NCBI GenBank assembly: GCA_002399785.1
Contig: DHEH01000015.1
Location: forward strand, 1 to 8,658
DNA: 8,658 nt
Direction of reading: 5' to 3'
Source of the DNA: Caryophanales bacterium UBA4855
Lineage (GTDB): Bacteria > Bacillota_I > Bacilli_A > RFN20 > CAG-826
The notes below the pieces were generated by a model. That model ran no database searches and was not told where the DNA came from. It saw only the letters and a program-made list of their open reading frames with translations. Shown here piece after piece: positions 1-5,463 of the stretch (positions within the stretch are counted from its first letter, which is position 1; each line of letters opens with the position of its first letter). The translations under genes and the position numbers were made by a program.

Positions 1-87
1 TATACTTTAATGCCAAATGATCATATTTTTGCATTTGGTAAAGAAAAAGGAGTATATGAATTAGAGGCTGCATTTACCGAAGATTAA
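1..87 (+). CDS. C-terminal end of an unidentified protein (partial)
   Basis: An open frame runs from the window edge through 28 codons to a TAA at 85-87. The last residues read GVYELEAAFTED. The fragment is too short to assign a family, and the start lies outside the window. It is called a real gene end because the frame is open, the stop is TAA like every intact gene here, and the next gene starts only 8 bases later, as expected in an operon. The acidic, soluble-looking tail has no membrane segment. Confidence 0.5.
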   Translation, partial: YTLMPNDHIFAFGKEKGVYELEAAFTED

Positions 88-95
88 TTTTTGAA

Positions 96-521
96 ATGAA
101 ACCATATTTACGAACTTTGATAGGCAGTGTTTCTGCCGTTGCTGTTATTTGTTTAGGAGTATTATCCTATTCTTTGATATTTCAAAGAACGCAAAATCTA
201 TCCAGTTTAATTGAAAAGAGTGACGAAATGGATTCTTATACGATTAAATATCAAAATAACGAAACTTCTGCTGTTTCTCAATTATCTTATACAGTTGATA
301 AATTAAACTTTATGAAGTTGTTTAATAATACAAATTTTAAAAATACTTTTGATACAAGTTCGTCTTCTATAAATGAAGAAATTTTAATAACTTACGATAC
401 ACATTCTTTAGTTTTTTCAAAAAAATATTACTACTATATTGTTGATGGAAAAAATAAAGAGATAAGTCCAATAGTAATTGAAACTGCTGATTTTAATAAC
501 TTGACTTATTGTTTTAAATAA
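96..521 (+). CDS. Hypothetical membrane-anchored protein, 141 aa
   Basis: I do not recognise a family. Residues about 8-29 form one strongly hydrophobic segment after a short basic N-terminus (MKPYLR). This fits a signal anchor that leaves about 110 residues outside the cell. No lipobox cysteine follows the segment. The rest is polar, rich in Asn, Ser and Tyr, with no visible catalytic motif. The ATG lies 8 bases after the stop of the upstream partial gene and has no good Shine-Dalgarno sequence, so translation probably depends on ribosomes arriving from that gene. The next gene starts one base after this stop, which suggests the two membrane proteins are made together and may interact. The partner relation is inference. 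Confidence 0.6.
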   Translation: MKPYLRTLIGSVSAVAVICLGVLSYSLIFQRTQNLSSLIEKSDEMDSYTIKYQNNETSAVSQLSYTVDKLNFMKLFNNTNFKNTFDTSSSSINEEILITYDTHSLVFSKKYYYYIVDGKNKEISPIVIETADFNNLTYCFK

Positions 522-522
522 A

Positions 523-1032
523 ATGAACAAAATATTTTTAGAAGTTTCAAAAAGAGTAGAAAGAGAGAAGTTTCTCATATTTTTATTTTGTTATTTATTG
601 TTTGCAACTTTAGCAGGACTTTTAGTTGGTTTTGGAATAGCTAAGCCAAGTTCTTCTAACCACATTTTATTGTTTTTTATCATTTTTATTGGGGTTTCGC
701 TAGGGATTTTGATTATTTTATCTTTCTGTGTTTTTGAATTTAATCTATTGATTGGAAAGAAAAATTTATATATTGCAGCTATAGATGATGATTATTTATA
801 TATTTATAAGCACAACGGAAAGATAAGAAAAAAATATTTGTTGGATAATGTTAAAACAGTTGAAGGGTACGTAAACAAGCACTTTTTTAAAATAGATAAA
901 AACACTGAGAGAGAATTAGGGACAATCGAAATTCAAACTACAGATATTTCTTATACTTTCAGAAATGTGATTGATCCTTTGACATGTAAAAATAAAATTT
1001 TTGAAAAATTAGGTAATTCTATAAAAATATAA
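523..1032 (+). CDS. Hypothetical protein: two membrane helices plus a cytoplasmic domain, 169 aa
   Basis: Residues about 17-38 and 48-72 are hydrophobic helices separated by a short KPSSSN loop. A lysine-rich segment follows (GKK at 78-80), so the C-terminal part (about 79-169) probably faces the cytoplasm. That part alternates short beta-like stretches (LYIAAIDDDYLYIYK, GTIEIQTTDISYTF) and ends in a helix-like stretch. This resembles the layout of small bacterial PH-like domain membrane proteins, but the resemblance is only in pattern and no family is claimed. The ATG begins one base after the TAA of the preceding gene with no Shine-Dalgarno sequence, which implies termination-reinitiation. 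No terminator is visible before the next promoter. Confidence 0.6.
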   Translation: MNKIFLEVSKRVEREKFLIFLFCYLLFATLAGLLVGFGIAKPSSSNHILLFFIIFIGVSLGILIILSFCVFEFNLLIGKKNLYIAAIDDDYLYIYKHNGKIRKKYLLDNVKTVEGYVNKHFFKIDKNTERELGTIEIQTTDISYTFRNVIDPLTCKNKIFEKLGNSIKI

Positions 1033-1059
1033 TTATTTTTTTACTTATTTCGCATTTTT

Positions 1060-1077
1060 ATGCCAAGAAATTGGTAT
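1060..1077. repeat. Interrupted palindrome over the surE -10 box
   Basis: The arms ATGCCAA (1060-1066) and TTGGTAT (1071-1077) flank a GAAA spacer and match at 6 of 7 positions, with one G/T mismatch. The right arm covers the first half of the extended -10 element. This placement would suit a repressor operator, but such a short palindrome could also arise by chance in AT-rich DNA. Confidence 0.3.
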
Positions 1078-1080
1078 AAT
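1072..1080 (+). promoter_or_regulatory. Extended -10 promoter of surE
   Basis: TGGTATAAT is a perfect extended -10 element (TGn plus TATAAT at 1075-1080). No good -35 hexamer is found 16-18 bases upstream, which extended -10 promoters can tolerate. Transcription normally starts about 7 bases after the hexamer, at 1086-1088, which is the A of the surE ATG. The message is therefore predicted to be leaderless. Confidence 0.7.
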
Positions 1081-1087
1081 AAAACGT

Positions 1088-1801
1088 ATGAAAAAATTAA
1101 ATATATTATTAACAAACGATGATGGCTATGGTTCGAAAGGAATCACACTTTTAGAACAATTATTAGCCAAATATGGGACAGTTTATGTTAGTGCCCCTAA
1201 AAATGTGATGAGTGGAAAATCTTGTGGTGCCAATTTTGGTCATTTCATTAATTACGAAGAATTGAGCAAGACTTCATTAAGAGTTGATGGGACTCCTGTC
1301 GATTGCGTTGAAGTCGCATATAATTACTACTCAGATGTAAGTTTTGATTTGGTAGTTAGTGGATGCAATGATGGATTAAATATGAGTTACGACACAATGT
1401 ATAGTGGAACTGTAGGAGCAGCTTTGGAAGGGCTAAAGTTCGGAATTCCTAGTATTGCTGTATCTACTGATAGTAATTTTAATATTGTGAAAGATAATTT
1501 TAATTCAATAATTGAGCGCATTTTTGATAAGAACATATTGTCTAATAAGTACGTGCTAAATATTAACTTTCCAATGGGCAACGAAGTAAAAGGAGTGGTC
1601 TTTGCAAGTCTTTTTTATAGAAATGATCATCATTATTATAATAAAAAAGATAATAGTTTTTTAATTTTGCGCGATCCAATTAACGACGCAACTGAAGGAA
1701 CTGATGTTTATTGTGCAACTCATTCTTTAGTTTCGATTGTTCCTTTAAATAGATCTTATTTTAATGAATCTTTATTTGATTCTTTAAAGTCTAAATTTTA
1801 A
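1088..1801 (+). CDS. surE: 5'/3'-nucleotidase SurE
   Basis: SurE is a metal-dependent cytoplasmic phosphatase that removes phosphate from nucleoside 5'- and 3'-monophosphates. The N-terminal motif LLTNDDGYGSKGI carries the metal-binding Asp11-Asp12 pair. The family Ser (S42 in VMSGKS) and Asn (N94 in VSGCNDG) ligands are also present, as are the family motifs GTPVDCV (68-74) and YSGTVGAALEG (105-115). At 237 residues it is close to the usual 250 or so, and the C-terminal half is less conserved. There is no Shine-Dalgarno sequence before the ATG. Instead the ATG sits 7 bases after a perfect extended -10, so initiation on a leaderless mRNA is inferred. The gene appears to be transcribed separately from the two membrane proteins upstream, and the aminopeptidase follows after 56 bases. 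Confidence 0.93.
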   Translation: MKKLNILLTNDDGYGSKGITLLEQLLAKYGTVYVSAPKNVMSGKSCGANFGHFINYEELSKTSLRVDGTPVDCVEVAYNYYSDVSFDLVVSGCNDGLNMSYDTMYSGTVGAALEGLKFGIPSIAVSTDSNFNIVKDNFNSIIERIFDKNILSNKYVLNINFPMGNEVKGVVFASLFYRNDHHYYNKKDNSFLILRDPINDATEGTDVYCATHSLVSIVPLNRSYFNESLFDSLKSKF

Positions 1802-1806
1802 CTCAT

Positions 1807-1839
1807 TTTACTTTTAAATAATTTTAAACGATATAAAAT
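1807..1839 (+). promoter_or_regulatory. Weak candidate promoter of the M18 aminopeptidase
   Basis: A TTTACT hexamer (1807-1812) precedes overlapping -10-like hexamers TATAAA (1832-1837) and TAAAAT (1834-1839). The spacer, 19 or 21 bases, is longer than ideal. The start of transcription would fall almost on the Shine-Dalgarno sequence. Read-through from surE is equally possible because no terminator lies between the genes. Confidence 0.3.
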
Positions 1840-1843
1840 AATC

Positions 1844-1850
1844 AAGGAGG
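1844..1850 (+). promoter_or_regulatory. Strong ribosome binding site, AAGGAGG
   Basis: AAGGAGG lies 7 bases before the ATG at 1858. It is the strongest Shine-Dalgarno match in the window and fixes the start of the aminopeptidase. It also shows that this organism uses standard anti-Shine-Dalgarno pairing, which makes its absence before surE meaningful. Confidence 0.85.
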
Positions 1851-1857
1851 AAATTGT

Positions 1858-3228
1858 ATGTTTAAACAAAATGCTTGGAATAATTATTCTGAAGAAACTA
1901 AAAAAGATGTATTTGCTTTAGCTGAAGATTATAAAGATTTTATTGCTGAAGCTAAAATTGAAAGGGAATTTACTAGTAATTCTATTCCTTTACTTGAAAA
2001 GGCTGGTTTTAAATTATTTAAGACTAGCGATAAATTAAAAGCTGGAGATAAAGTCTATTCAATTAACAAAAATAAAAACGTTTTAGCTTTTATTATTGGT
2101 AAGAAACCACTTGAAGAAGGTCTTAGAATTTTAGGGGCCCATATTGATTCGCCAAGAATCGATATTAAACAAAATCCACTTTATGAAAGCGGTGAATTTG
2201 CTTTATTTGATACTCATTATTATGGAGGAATTAAAAAATATCAATGGACAACTGTGCCACTTTGCTTAATGGGTGTAGTTGTTAAAAAGGATGGTACTTC
2301 CGTTAAAATTAATATTGGAAATAAAAAAGAAGATCCAATTTTTGGAATTAGTGATTTATTAGTTCATCTTGCCGCCGATCAAATGACTAAACCTGCTGGT
2401 AAAGTTGTTGAAGGAGAAAATCTTGATATAACAATTGGAAATATGCCATTAAAAGGTAGTGACAAAAATCCAGTTAAAGCTAATATTTTAAAAATTTTAA
2501 AAGATACTTACGGAATTGATGAAGAAGATTTCTTAAGCGCCGAAATTGAAGCTGTTCCAGCTTTAGAACCAAGAGATTACGGACTTGATAGAAGTATGAT
2601 TGCAGCTTATGGTCATGATGATAAGTGCTGTGCATATACTTCATTAAGAGCAATTCTAGATATTAAGGGAATTCCTGAATATACTTCATGCTGTATTTTG
2701 GTTGATAAAGAAGAAATCGGAAGTGTTGGAGCAACTGGCGCACAATCTACTTTCTTTGAAGATACTGTTGCTGATGTTTTAGTTAGTTGTGGTAACTCAA
2801 ATATTAATGCAATTAGACATTGTTTGACAAATTCCAAAATGTTAAGTAGCGATGTTAGTGCTGGATTTGATCCATTATATGCTGAGGTTTTTGAAGAAAA
2901 AAACAGCTGCTACTTATCAAAAGGCGTTGTTTTTAATAAGTATACTGGAGCAAGAGGAAAGAGTGGTTGTAACGATGCTAATCCTGAATATTTGGCTTGG
3001 TTAAGATCTATTCTTGATGATGCGAACATTGATTATCAAACTTCTGAACTTGGTAAAGTTGATGTTGGCGGAGGCGGAACAATTGCATATATTTTAGGCA
3101 ACAAAAATATGAATGTTGTTGATGCTGGTATTGCAGTTTTGAATATGCACTCACCAATGGAGATTATTTCTAAGGCTGATTTATATGAAACCTATAGATG
3201 CTATGTTGCTTTCTTAGAAGCAAAATAA
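1858..3228 (+). CDS. M18 family metallo-aminopeptidase (aspartyl aminopeptidase type)
   Basis: Family M18 enzymes are cytoplasmic two-zinc exopeptidases, usually dodecameric, that remove N-terminal residues and often prefer Asp or Glu. Family landmarks appear in order: GAHIDSPRID with His95 and Asp97; the acidic-residue block ALEPRDYGLDRSMIAAYG before HDDKC, with Asp254/255; DKEEIGSVGATG with the Glu285-Glu286 pair (general base and metal ligand); SSDVSAGFDP with Asp332; and NMHSPMEI with His431. The expected zinc ligands and catalytic Glu are all present. The 456 residues match the family's usual length. No signal peptide is present, so it acts inside the cell, probably in peptide recycling. 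The gene has its own strong ribosome binding site and ends in an intrinsic terminator at 3251-3280. Substrate preference cannot be read from the sequence. Confidence 0.93.
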   Translation: MFKQNAWNNYSEETKKDVFALAEDYKDFIAEAKIEREFTSNSIPLLEKAGFKLFKTSDKLKAGDKVYSINKNKNVLAFIIGKKPLEEGLRILGAHIDSPRIDIKQNPLYESGEFALFDTHYYGGIKKYQWTTVPLCLMGVVVKKDGTSVKINIGNKKEDPIFGISDLLVHLAADQMTKPAGKVVEGENLDITIGNMPLKGSDKNPVKANILKILKDTYGIDEEDFLSAEIEAVPALEPRDYGLDRSMIAAYGHDDKCCAYTSLRAILDIKGIPEYTSCCILVDKEEIGSVGATGAQSTFFEDTVADVLVSCGNSNINAIRHCLTNSKMLSSDVSAGFDPLYAEVFEEKNSCYLSKGVVFNKYTGARGKSGCNDANPEYLAWLRSILDDANIDYQTSELGKVDVGGGGTIAYILGNKNMNVVDAGIAVLNMHSPMEIISKADLYETYRCYVAFLEAK

Positions 3229-3246
3229 GGGGTCTTTACAGGGGAT
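3229..3246. repeat. G-rich 18-base repeat, copy 1
   Basis: Two GGGG runs separated by TCTTTACA lie directly after the aminopeptidase stop codon and just before its terminator. The same 18 bases with one substitution (A3238 versus G7998) recur at 7989-8006, and similarity extends into the flanks: AAAATAA before, and AT plus TGAA after. The copy here is non-coding. Runs of four G are rare in this AT-rich window. Confidence 0.55.
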
Positions 3247-3250
3247 TTTG

Positions 3251-3280
3251 AAAGGAACGATTAAAATTTCGTTCCTTTTT
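3251..3280 (+). terminator. Intrinsic terminator of the M18 aminopeptidase gene
   Basis: A perfect 10-bp stem is formed by AAAGGAACGA (3251-3260) and TCGTTCCTTT (3269-3278) around an 8-base loop, with a T tract to 3280. It lies 22 bases after the aminopeptidase stop. It also argues against a translation start for the downstream protease at the TTG at 3248, because the first codons of such a version would be the hairpin itself. Confidence 0.88.
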
Positions 3281-3349
3281 ATATGGTTATTTTTGTTATT
3301 TATTTTTTACTTTTTAAAATGTGAAAGTTATAAAAATTGGTTTTTTAGT

Positions 3350-3358
3350 TGGTATACT
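3350..3358 (+). promoter_or_regulatory. Extended -10 promoter of the FtsH-like gene
   Basis: TGGTATACT is an extended -10 element very like the surE one, again without a convincing -35 box. Transcription would start near 3365, giving a leader of only about 12 bases before the ATG at 3377. It supports the shorter start of the protease gene. Confidence 0.6.
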
Positions 3359-3361
3359 AAT

Positions 3362-3370
3362 GAAAGAGGG
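3362..3370 (+). promoter_or_regulatory. Ribosome binding site setting the start of the FtsH-like gene
   Basis: GAAAGAGGG contains an AGAGGG Shine-Dalgarno sequence 6 bases before the ATG at 3377. The alternative TTG at 3248 has a G-rich stretch only 2-3 bases upstream, too close for normal initiation. If transcription starts near 3365, part of this site still remains in the mRNA. Confidence 0.6.
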
Positions 3371-3376
3371 TTTTAT

Positions 3377-4693
3377 ATGAAGAAAGATAATAATTATAGT
3401 TTGGACGACATTGCTGGTTATGAGACTGAAAAAGAAAGAATCAAAAGAATAATTTATAACATAAATAATTTTCAAGAATTACGTGAACACGGTATATTTT
3501 TGCCTAAAGGATTGATTATTTCCGGTCCATCAGGTGTTGGAAAAACTCAAATAGCAAAAATTATTGCTAATTTAAGCGTTGCTAATTTTTATGTTTGTAA
3601 TCTTTTTTATAATAAGGACTCTGCTTCTGAACAATTAAATAAAGTCTTTAATAAAGCTTCAAAATCTTCTCCATCAATAATTTATATCGATGAACTTGAT
3701 AGATATTTGCCAAGCAAATCTAGTGATAGTTATTCACCTTATCAAAGAGATACATTATCTACTTTATTGACAATATTGGATGGTTTTTCAGAAAATGAAG
3801 GGATTATGTTTTTAGCGACAACATCATCGAAAGATGACTTACCAGAAGAAGTTTTACGAGCCGGAAGAATCGATGAGCATATTTGTTTATCACTCCCAAC
3901 AAGAGAAGAAAGAGCTGAAATCTTTTCTTTCTATTTAAATAAAATTAATTTAAATTCATCAAAACTTGATATGGATTCGTTATTGAGTAAAACAGGTTCT
4001 TTTTCTGGAGCTGACATTAAAGCTTTAATCAATAAAACTTGTTCTAGAGTGAATTATTCAGGAAGAAAAGAATTAAAAAACGAAGATTTCTTTGATGCAA
4101 TTAATGAAATTAGATTTCAAGATATTAAAAAAAGAAAAATGAAAGGCAGTGAGAAAATAACTGCTTATCACGAATTAGGACATTATATCGTTGCTAAGGC
4201 ACTTTTGGGCGTTTCATGCGATATCTCTATTGAAAATTATGATGATGATTTAGGTGCCACAATTATTCAAGATAAAGTTAAATTTTCTGAAGAAGATGAA
4301 GGAATTGATGCAAGAAAAAAGTCATCATTAATGAAATTAATTGTTATATCATTAGCCGGTAGAGCTGCCGAAGAAGAATATATTGGAGAACCATGTATTG
4401 GTTGTTCATCTGATTATCATCAGGCTGTTTTGATGATTAGCAATATGTTTGATGAAGGTATGTTTGGGGATCAATATGCTGATGTCGATTTCTTAGAAAA
4501 CGGTCTAAAGAGTGGCGATAACAAAACAAAATATTTATATGAAATTTTAACAAATTGTCATAATGAAGCAAAAATTATTATTAAGGGTAATTGCCACGTT
4601 ATTGAAGCTCTATATCCTCATTTGATTGATAAAGGATTTTTAGCAGGTGAGGAATGTGAAGAAATTTATAATGAAATAATTTTAAATAAGTAA
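3377..4693 (+). CDS. FtsH-like AAA+ ATPase with M41 zinc metalloprotease domain, apparently without membrane anchor
   Basis: FtsH proteases unfold substrates with an AAA+ ring and degrade them with a zinc peptidase. In this 438-residue protein the AAA+ part carries Walker A GPSGVGKT (50-57), Walker B IIYIDELD (Asp105, Glu106) and the arginine-finger region LRAGRIDE (Arg161, Arg164). The M41 part carries AYHELGH (His265, Glu266, His269) and a third ligand Asp346 in GCSSDYHQA. FtsH is usually 600-700 residues with two N-terminal helices around an outer domain; here the AAA+ domain begins almost at once (SLDDIAGYE). The frame stays open upstream to a TTG at 3248 and would add one hydrophobic stretch, but that DNA holds the previous gene's terminator and this gene's promoter, so I chose 3377. 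The pore-loop FVG is not conserved (FYNKD instead), and the sensor-1 Asn is replaced (ATTSS). It is clearly M41-related; whether it is an unusual FtsH or a specialised soluble paralogue is uncertain. Confidence 0.85.
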   Translation: MKKDNNYSLDDIAGYETEKERIKRIIYNINNFQELREHGIFLPKGLIISGPSGVGKTQIAKIIANLSVANFYVCNLFYNKDSASEQLNKVFNKASKSSPSIIYIDELDRYLPSKSSDSYSPYQRDTLSTLLTILDGFSENEGIMFLATTSSKDDLPEEVLRAGRIDEHICLSLPTREERAEIFSFYLNKINLNSSKLDMDSLLSKTGSFSGADIKALINKTCSRVNYSGRKELKNEDFFDAINEIRFQDIKKRKMKGSEKITAYHELGHYIVAKALLGVSCDISIENYDDDLGATIIQDKVKFSEEDEGIDARKKSSLMKLIVISLAGRAAEEEYIGEPCIGCSSDYHQAVLMISNMFDEGMFGDQYADVDFLENGLKSGDNKTKYLYEILTNCHNEAKIIIKGNCHVIEALYPHLIDKGFLAGEECEEIYNEIILNK

Positions 4694-4772
4694 GTAATTG
4701 AGAGATTTTGGTTTGTTTAAGCGGTGTTTAAGTTTAGTGCAGTTAAGATTTTTATAGTATTTATAAACTTTC

Positions 4773-4800
4773 TTGTAATTTAGGTCAATTATGATAAAAT
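4773..4800 (+). promoter_or_regulatory. Promoter of the four-helix membrane protein gene
   Basis: TTGTAA (4773-4778) and TAAAAT (4795-4800) are 16 bases apart, and TGA directly before the -10 makes it an extended element. Transcription would start near 4807. A GAGG ribosome binding site (4819-4822) lies 7 bases before the ATG at 4830. No intrinsic terminator is visible between the preceding stop (4693) and this promoter, so some read-through is possible. Confidence 0.65.
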
Positions 4801-4829
4801 CATAAGCAGTAAAAAGTTGAGGTTTTTAT

Positions 4830-5303
4830 ATGAAAAAAGGTTTTATTGGTTATATTGTCGCTCTCGTTTGTATCGTTGCTGGTTTACTTCTTGGATTTGC
4901 TCCAATCGGTGCATTTGAAGATGGTTCAACTGTTTCAATGTTTGCATCAATTAATTATGGCGGATTAGGAAGAATTTGTTCAGCAAATTTAATTACACTT
5001 ATATTTATTGGTGTTGCTTTCTTAATTGTTGTTTGTGCATCATTTATGAAACAAAGTGGCTTAAAAGTTTTCTTACTTGTTTTAGGTGGTTTACTTTTAT
5101 TAACGGCTGGTTCGATGTATGGCTGTGCTTTAGTTTTATTTAGATATCATGGACCTGTTGGAATTGGTTCAATCACAACATTATTAACAGATTACACTCA
5201 ATGGGGTGCAATCTTAGCTTGTATCATTGTTATTATCGGCGGATTTGTTGTTGCTGGTTTAGGCCTCGGTCAAATTCAAAGAAAAGCTGAATCTGCTTAT
5301 TAA
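4830..5303 (+). CDS. Hypothetical four-helix integral membrane protein, 157 aa
   Basis: I do not recognise the family. Hydrophobic helices are visible at about residues 7-27, 53-73, 78-102 and 125-147. The N-terminus is basic (MKKG) and the tail polar (QIQRKAESAY), which predicts both ends in the cytoplasm. The first outer loop (about 28-50) contains ED and a run of small polar residues. Glycine is abundant in all helices, including a GLLLGFAPIG stretch, and the helices carry few charges, so a transporter core is unlikely; a small scaffold or accessory membrane protein is equally possible. It appears to be a single-gene transcription unit with its own promoter and a terminator 24 bases downstream. 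Confidence 0.75.
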   Translation: MKKGFIGYIVALVCIVAGLLLGFAPIGAFEDGSTVSMFASINYGGLGRICSANLITLIFIGVAFLIVVCASFMKQSGLKVFLLVLGGLLLLTAGSMYGCALVLFRYHGPVGIGSITTLLTDYTQWGAILACIIVIIGGFVVAGLGLGQIQRKAESAY

Positions 5304-5327
5304 TTAGATTATTACAATTTTAAAATT

Positions 5328-5350
5328 AAACGCCTAAATGGCGTTTTTTT
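5328..5350 (+). terminator. Intrinsic terminator after the four-helix membrane protein gene
   Basis: AAACGCC (5328-5334) and GGCGTTT (5340-5346) form a perfect 7-bp stem around TAAAT, and the T run continues to 5350. It separates the membrane protein gene from the lipoprotein operon that follows. Confidence 0.9.
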
Positions 5351-5361
5351 GATACATAAAT

Positions 5362-5386
5362 ATCTAATATATGATTTTTATTAGAT
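5362..5386. repeat. AT-rich inverted repeat upstream of the lipoprotein operon
   Basis: ATCTAATA (5362-5369) and TATTAGAT (5379-5386) are perfect 8-base inverted arms around a 9-base spacer. The pair sits between the terminator and the operon promoter, about 26 bases before the -35 box. It could be an operator or a weak backup hairpin. An 11-base stretch around the right arm (ATTAGATTATT) also occurs at 5303-5313. Chance is a real alternative in DNA this AT-rich. Confidence 0.35.
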
Positions 5387-5411
5387 TATTTTACTTCTTG
5401 AATTTAACAAA

Positions 5412-5440
5412 TTGATAGAAGAGTTATTTTAAAATACAAT
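5412..5440 (+). promoter_or_regulatory. Promoter of the three-gene lipoprotein operon
   Basis: TTGATA (5412-5417) and TACAAT (5435-5440) have the optimal 17-base spacing, making this the best -35/-10 pair in the window. Transcription would start near 5447, leaving a short leader with a Shine-Dalgarno sequence. No other promoter or terminator was seen between the three downstream genes. The promoter looks intact although all three genes are damaged. Confidence 0.72.
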
Positions 5441-5451
5441 TTTAAAAAATG

Positions 5452-5457
5452 AAGGAG
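5452..5457 (+). promoter_or_regulatory. Ribosome binding site AAGGAG of the first lipoprotein gene
   Basis: AAGGAG lies 6 bases before the ATG at 5464. This decides the start: an in-frame ATG at 5449 would place the Shine-Dalgarno sequence inside the coding region, and its first residues (MKEII) would spoil the normal MKKR signal-peptide beginning. Confidence 0.8.
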
Positions 5458-5463
5458 ATAATA

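Noticed and set aside
1387..1581. Open minus-strand frame opposite surE
   Set aside because: It is a shadow of a conserved gene: no ribosome site, no promoter and no recognisable protein features. The same applies to minus-strand frames at 2613-2837 and 7524-7715.
3248..3376. A TTG-started extension giving the FtsH-like protein a single N-terminal membrane helix
   Set aside because: The extension would begin within the region of the aminopeptidase's intrinsic terminator hairpin and run through the protease's own extended -10 promoter. Its TTG has a G-rich stretch only 2-3 bases upstream, and the hydrophobic residues come from T-rich DNA. The ATG at 3377 has proper spacing.
4694..4829. Possible terminator (TTTATA and TATAAA arms at about 4750-4766) after the protease gene
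   Set aside because: The stem is only six A-T pairs with no T tract after it, and it is too weak to call in AT-rich DNA.
5449..5463. An earlier in-frame ATG for the first lipoprotein
   Set aside because: It would place the AAGGAG ribosome site inside the coding sequence, and it has no ribosome site of its own.
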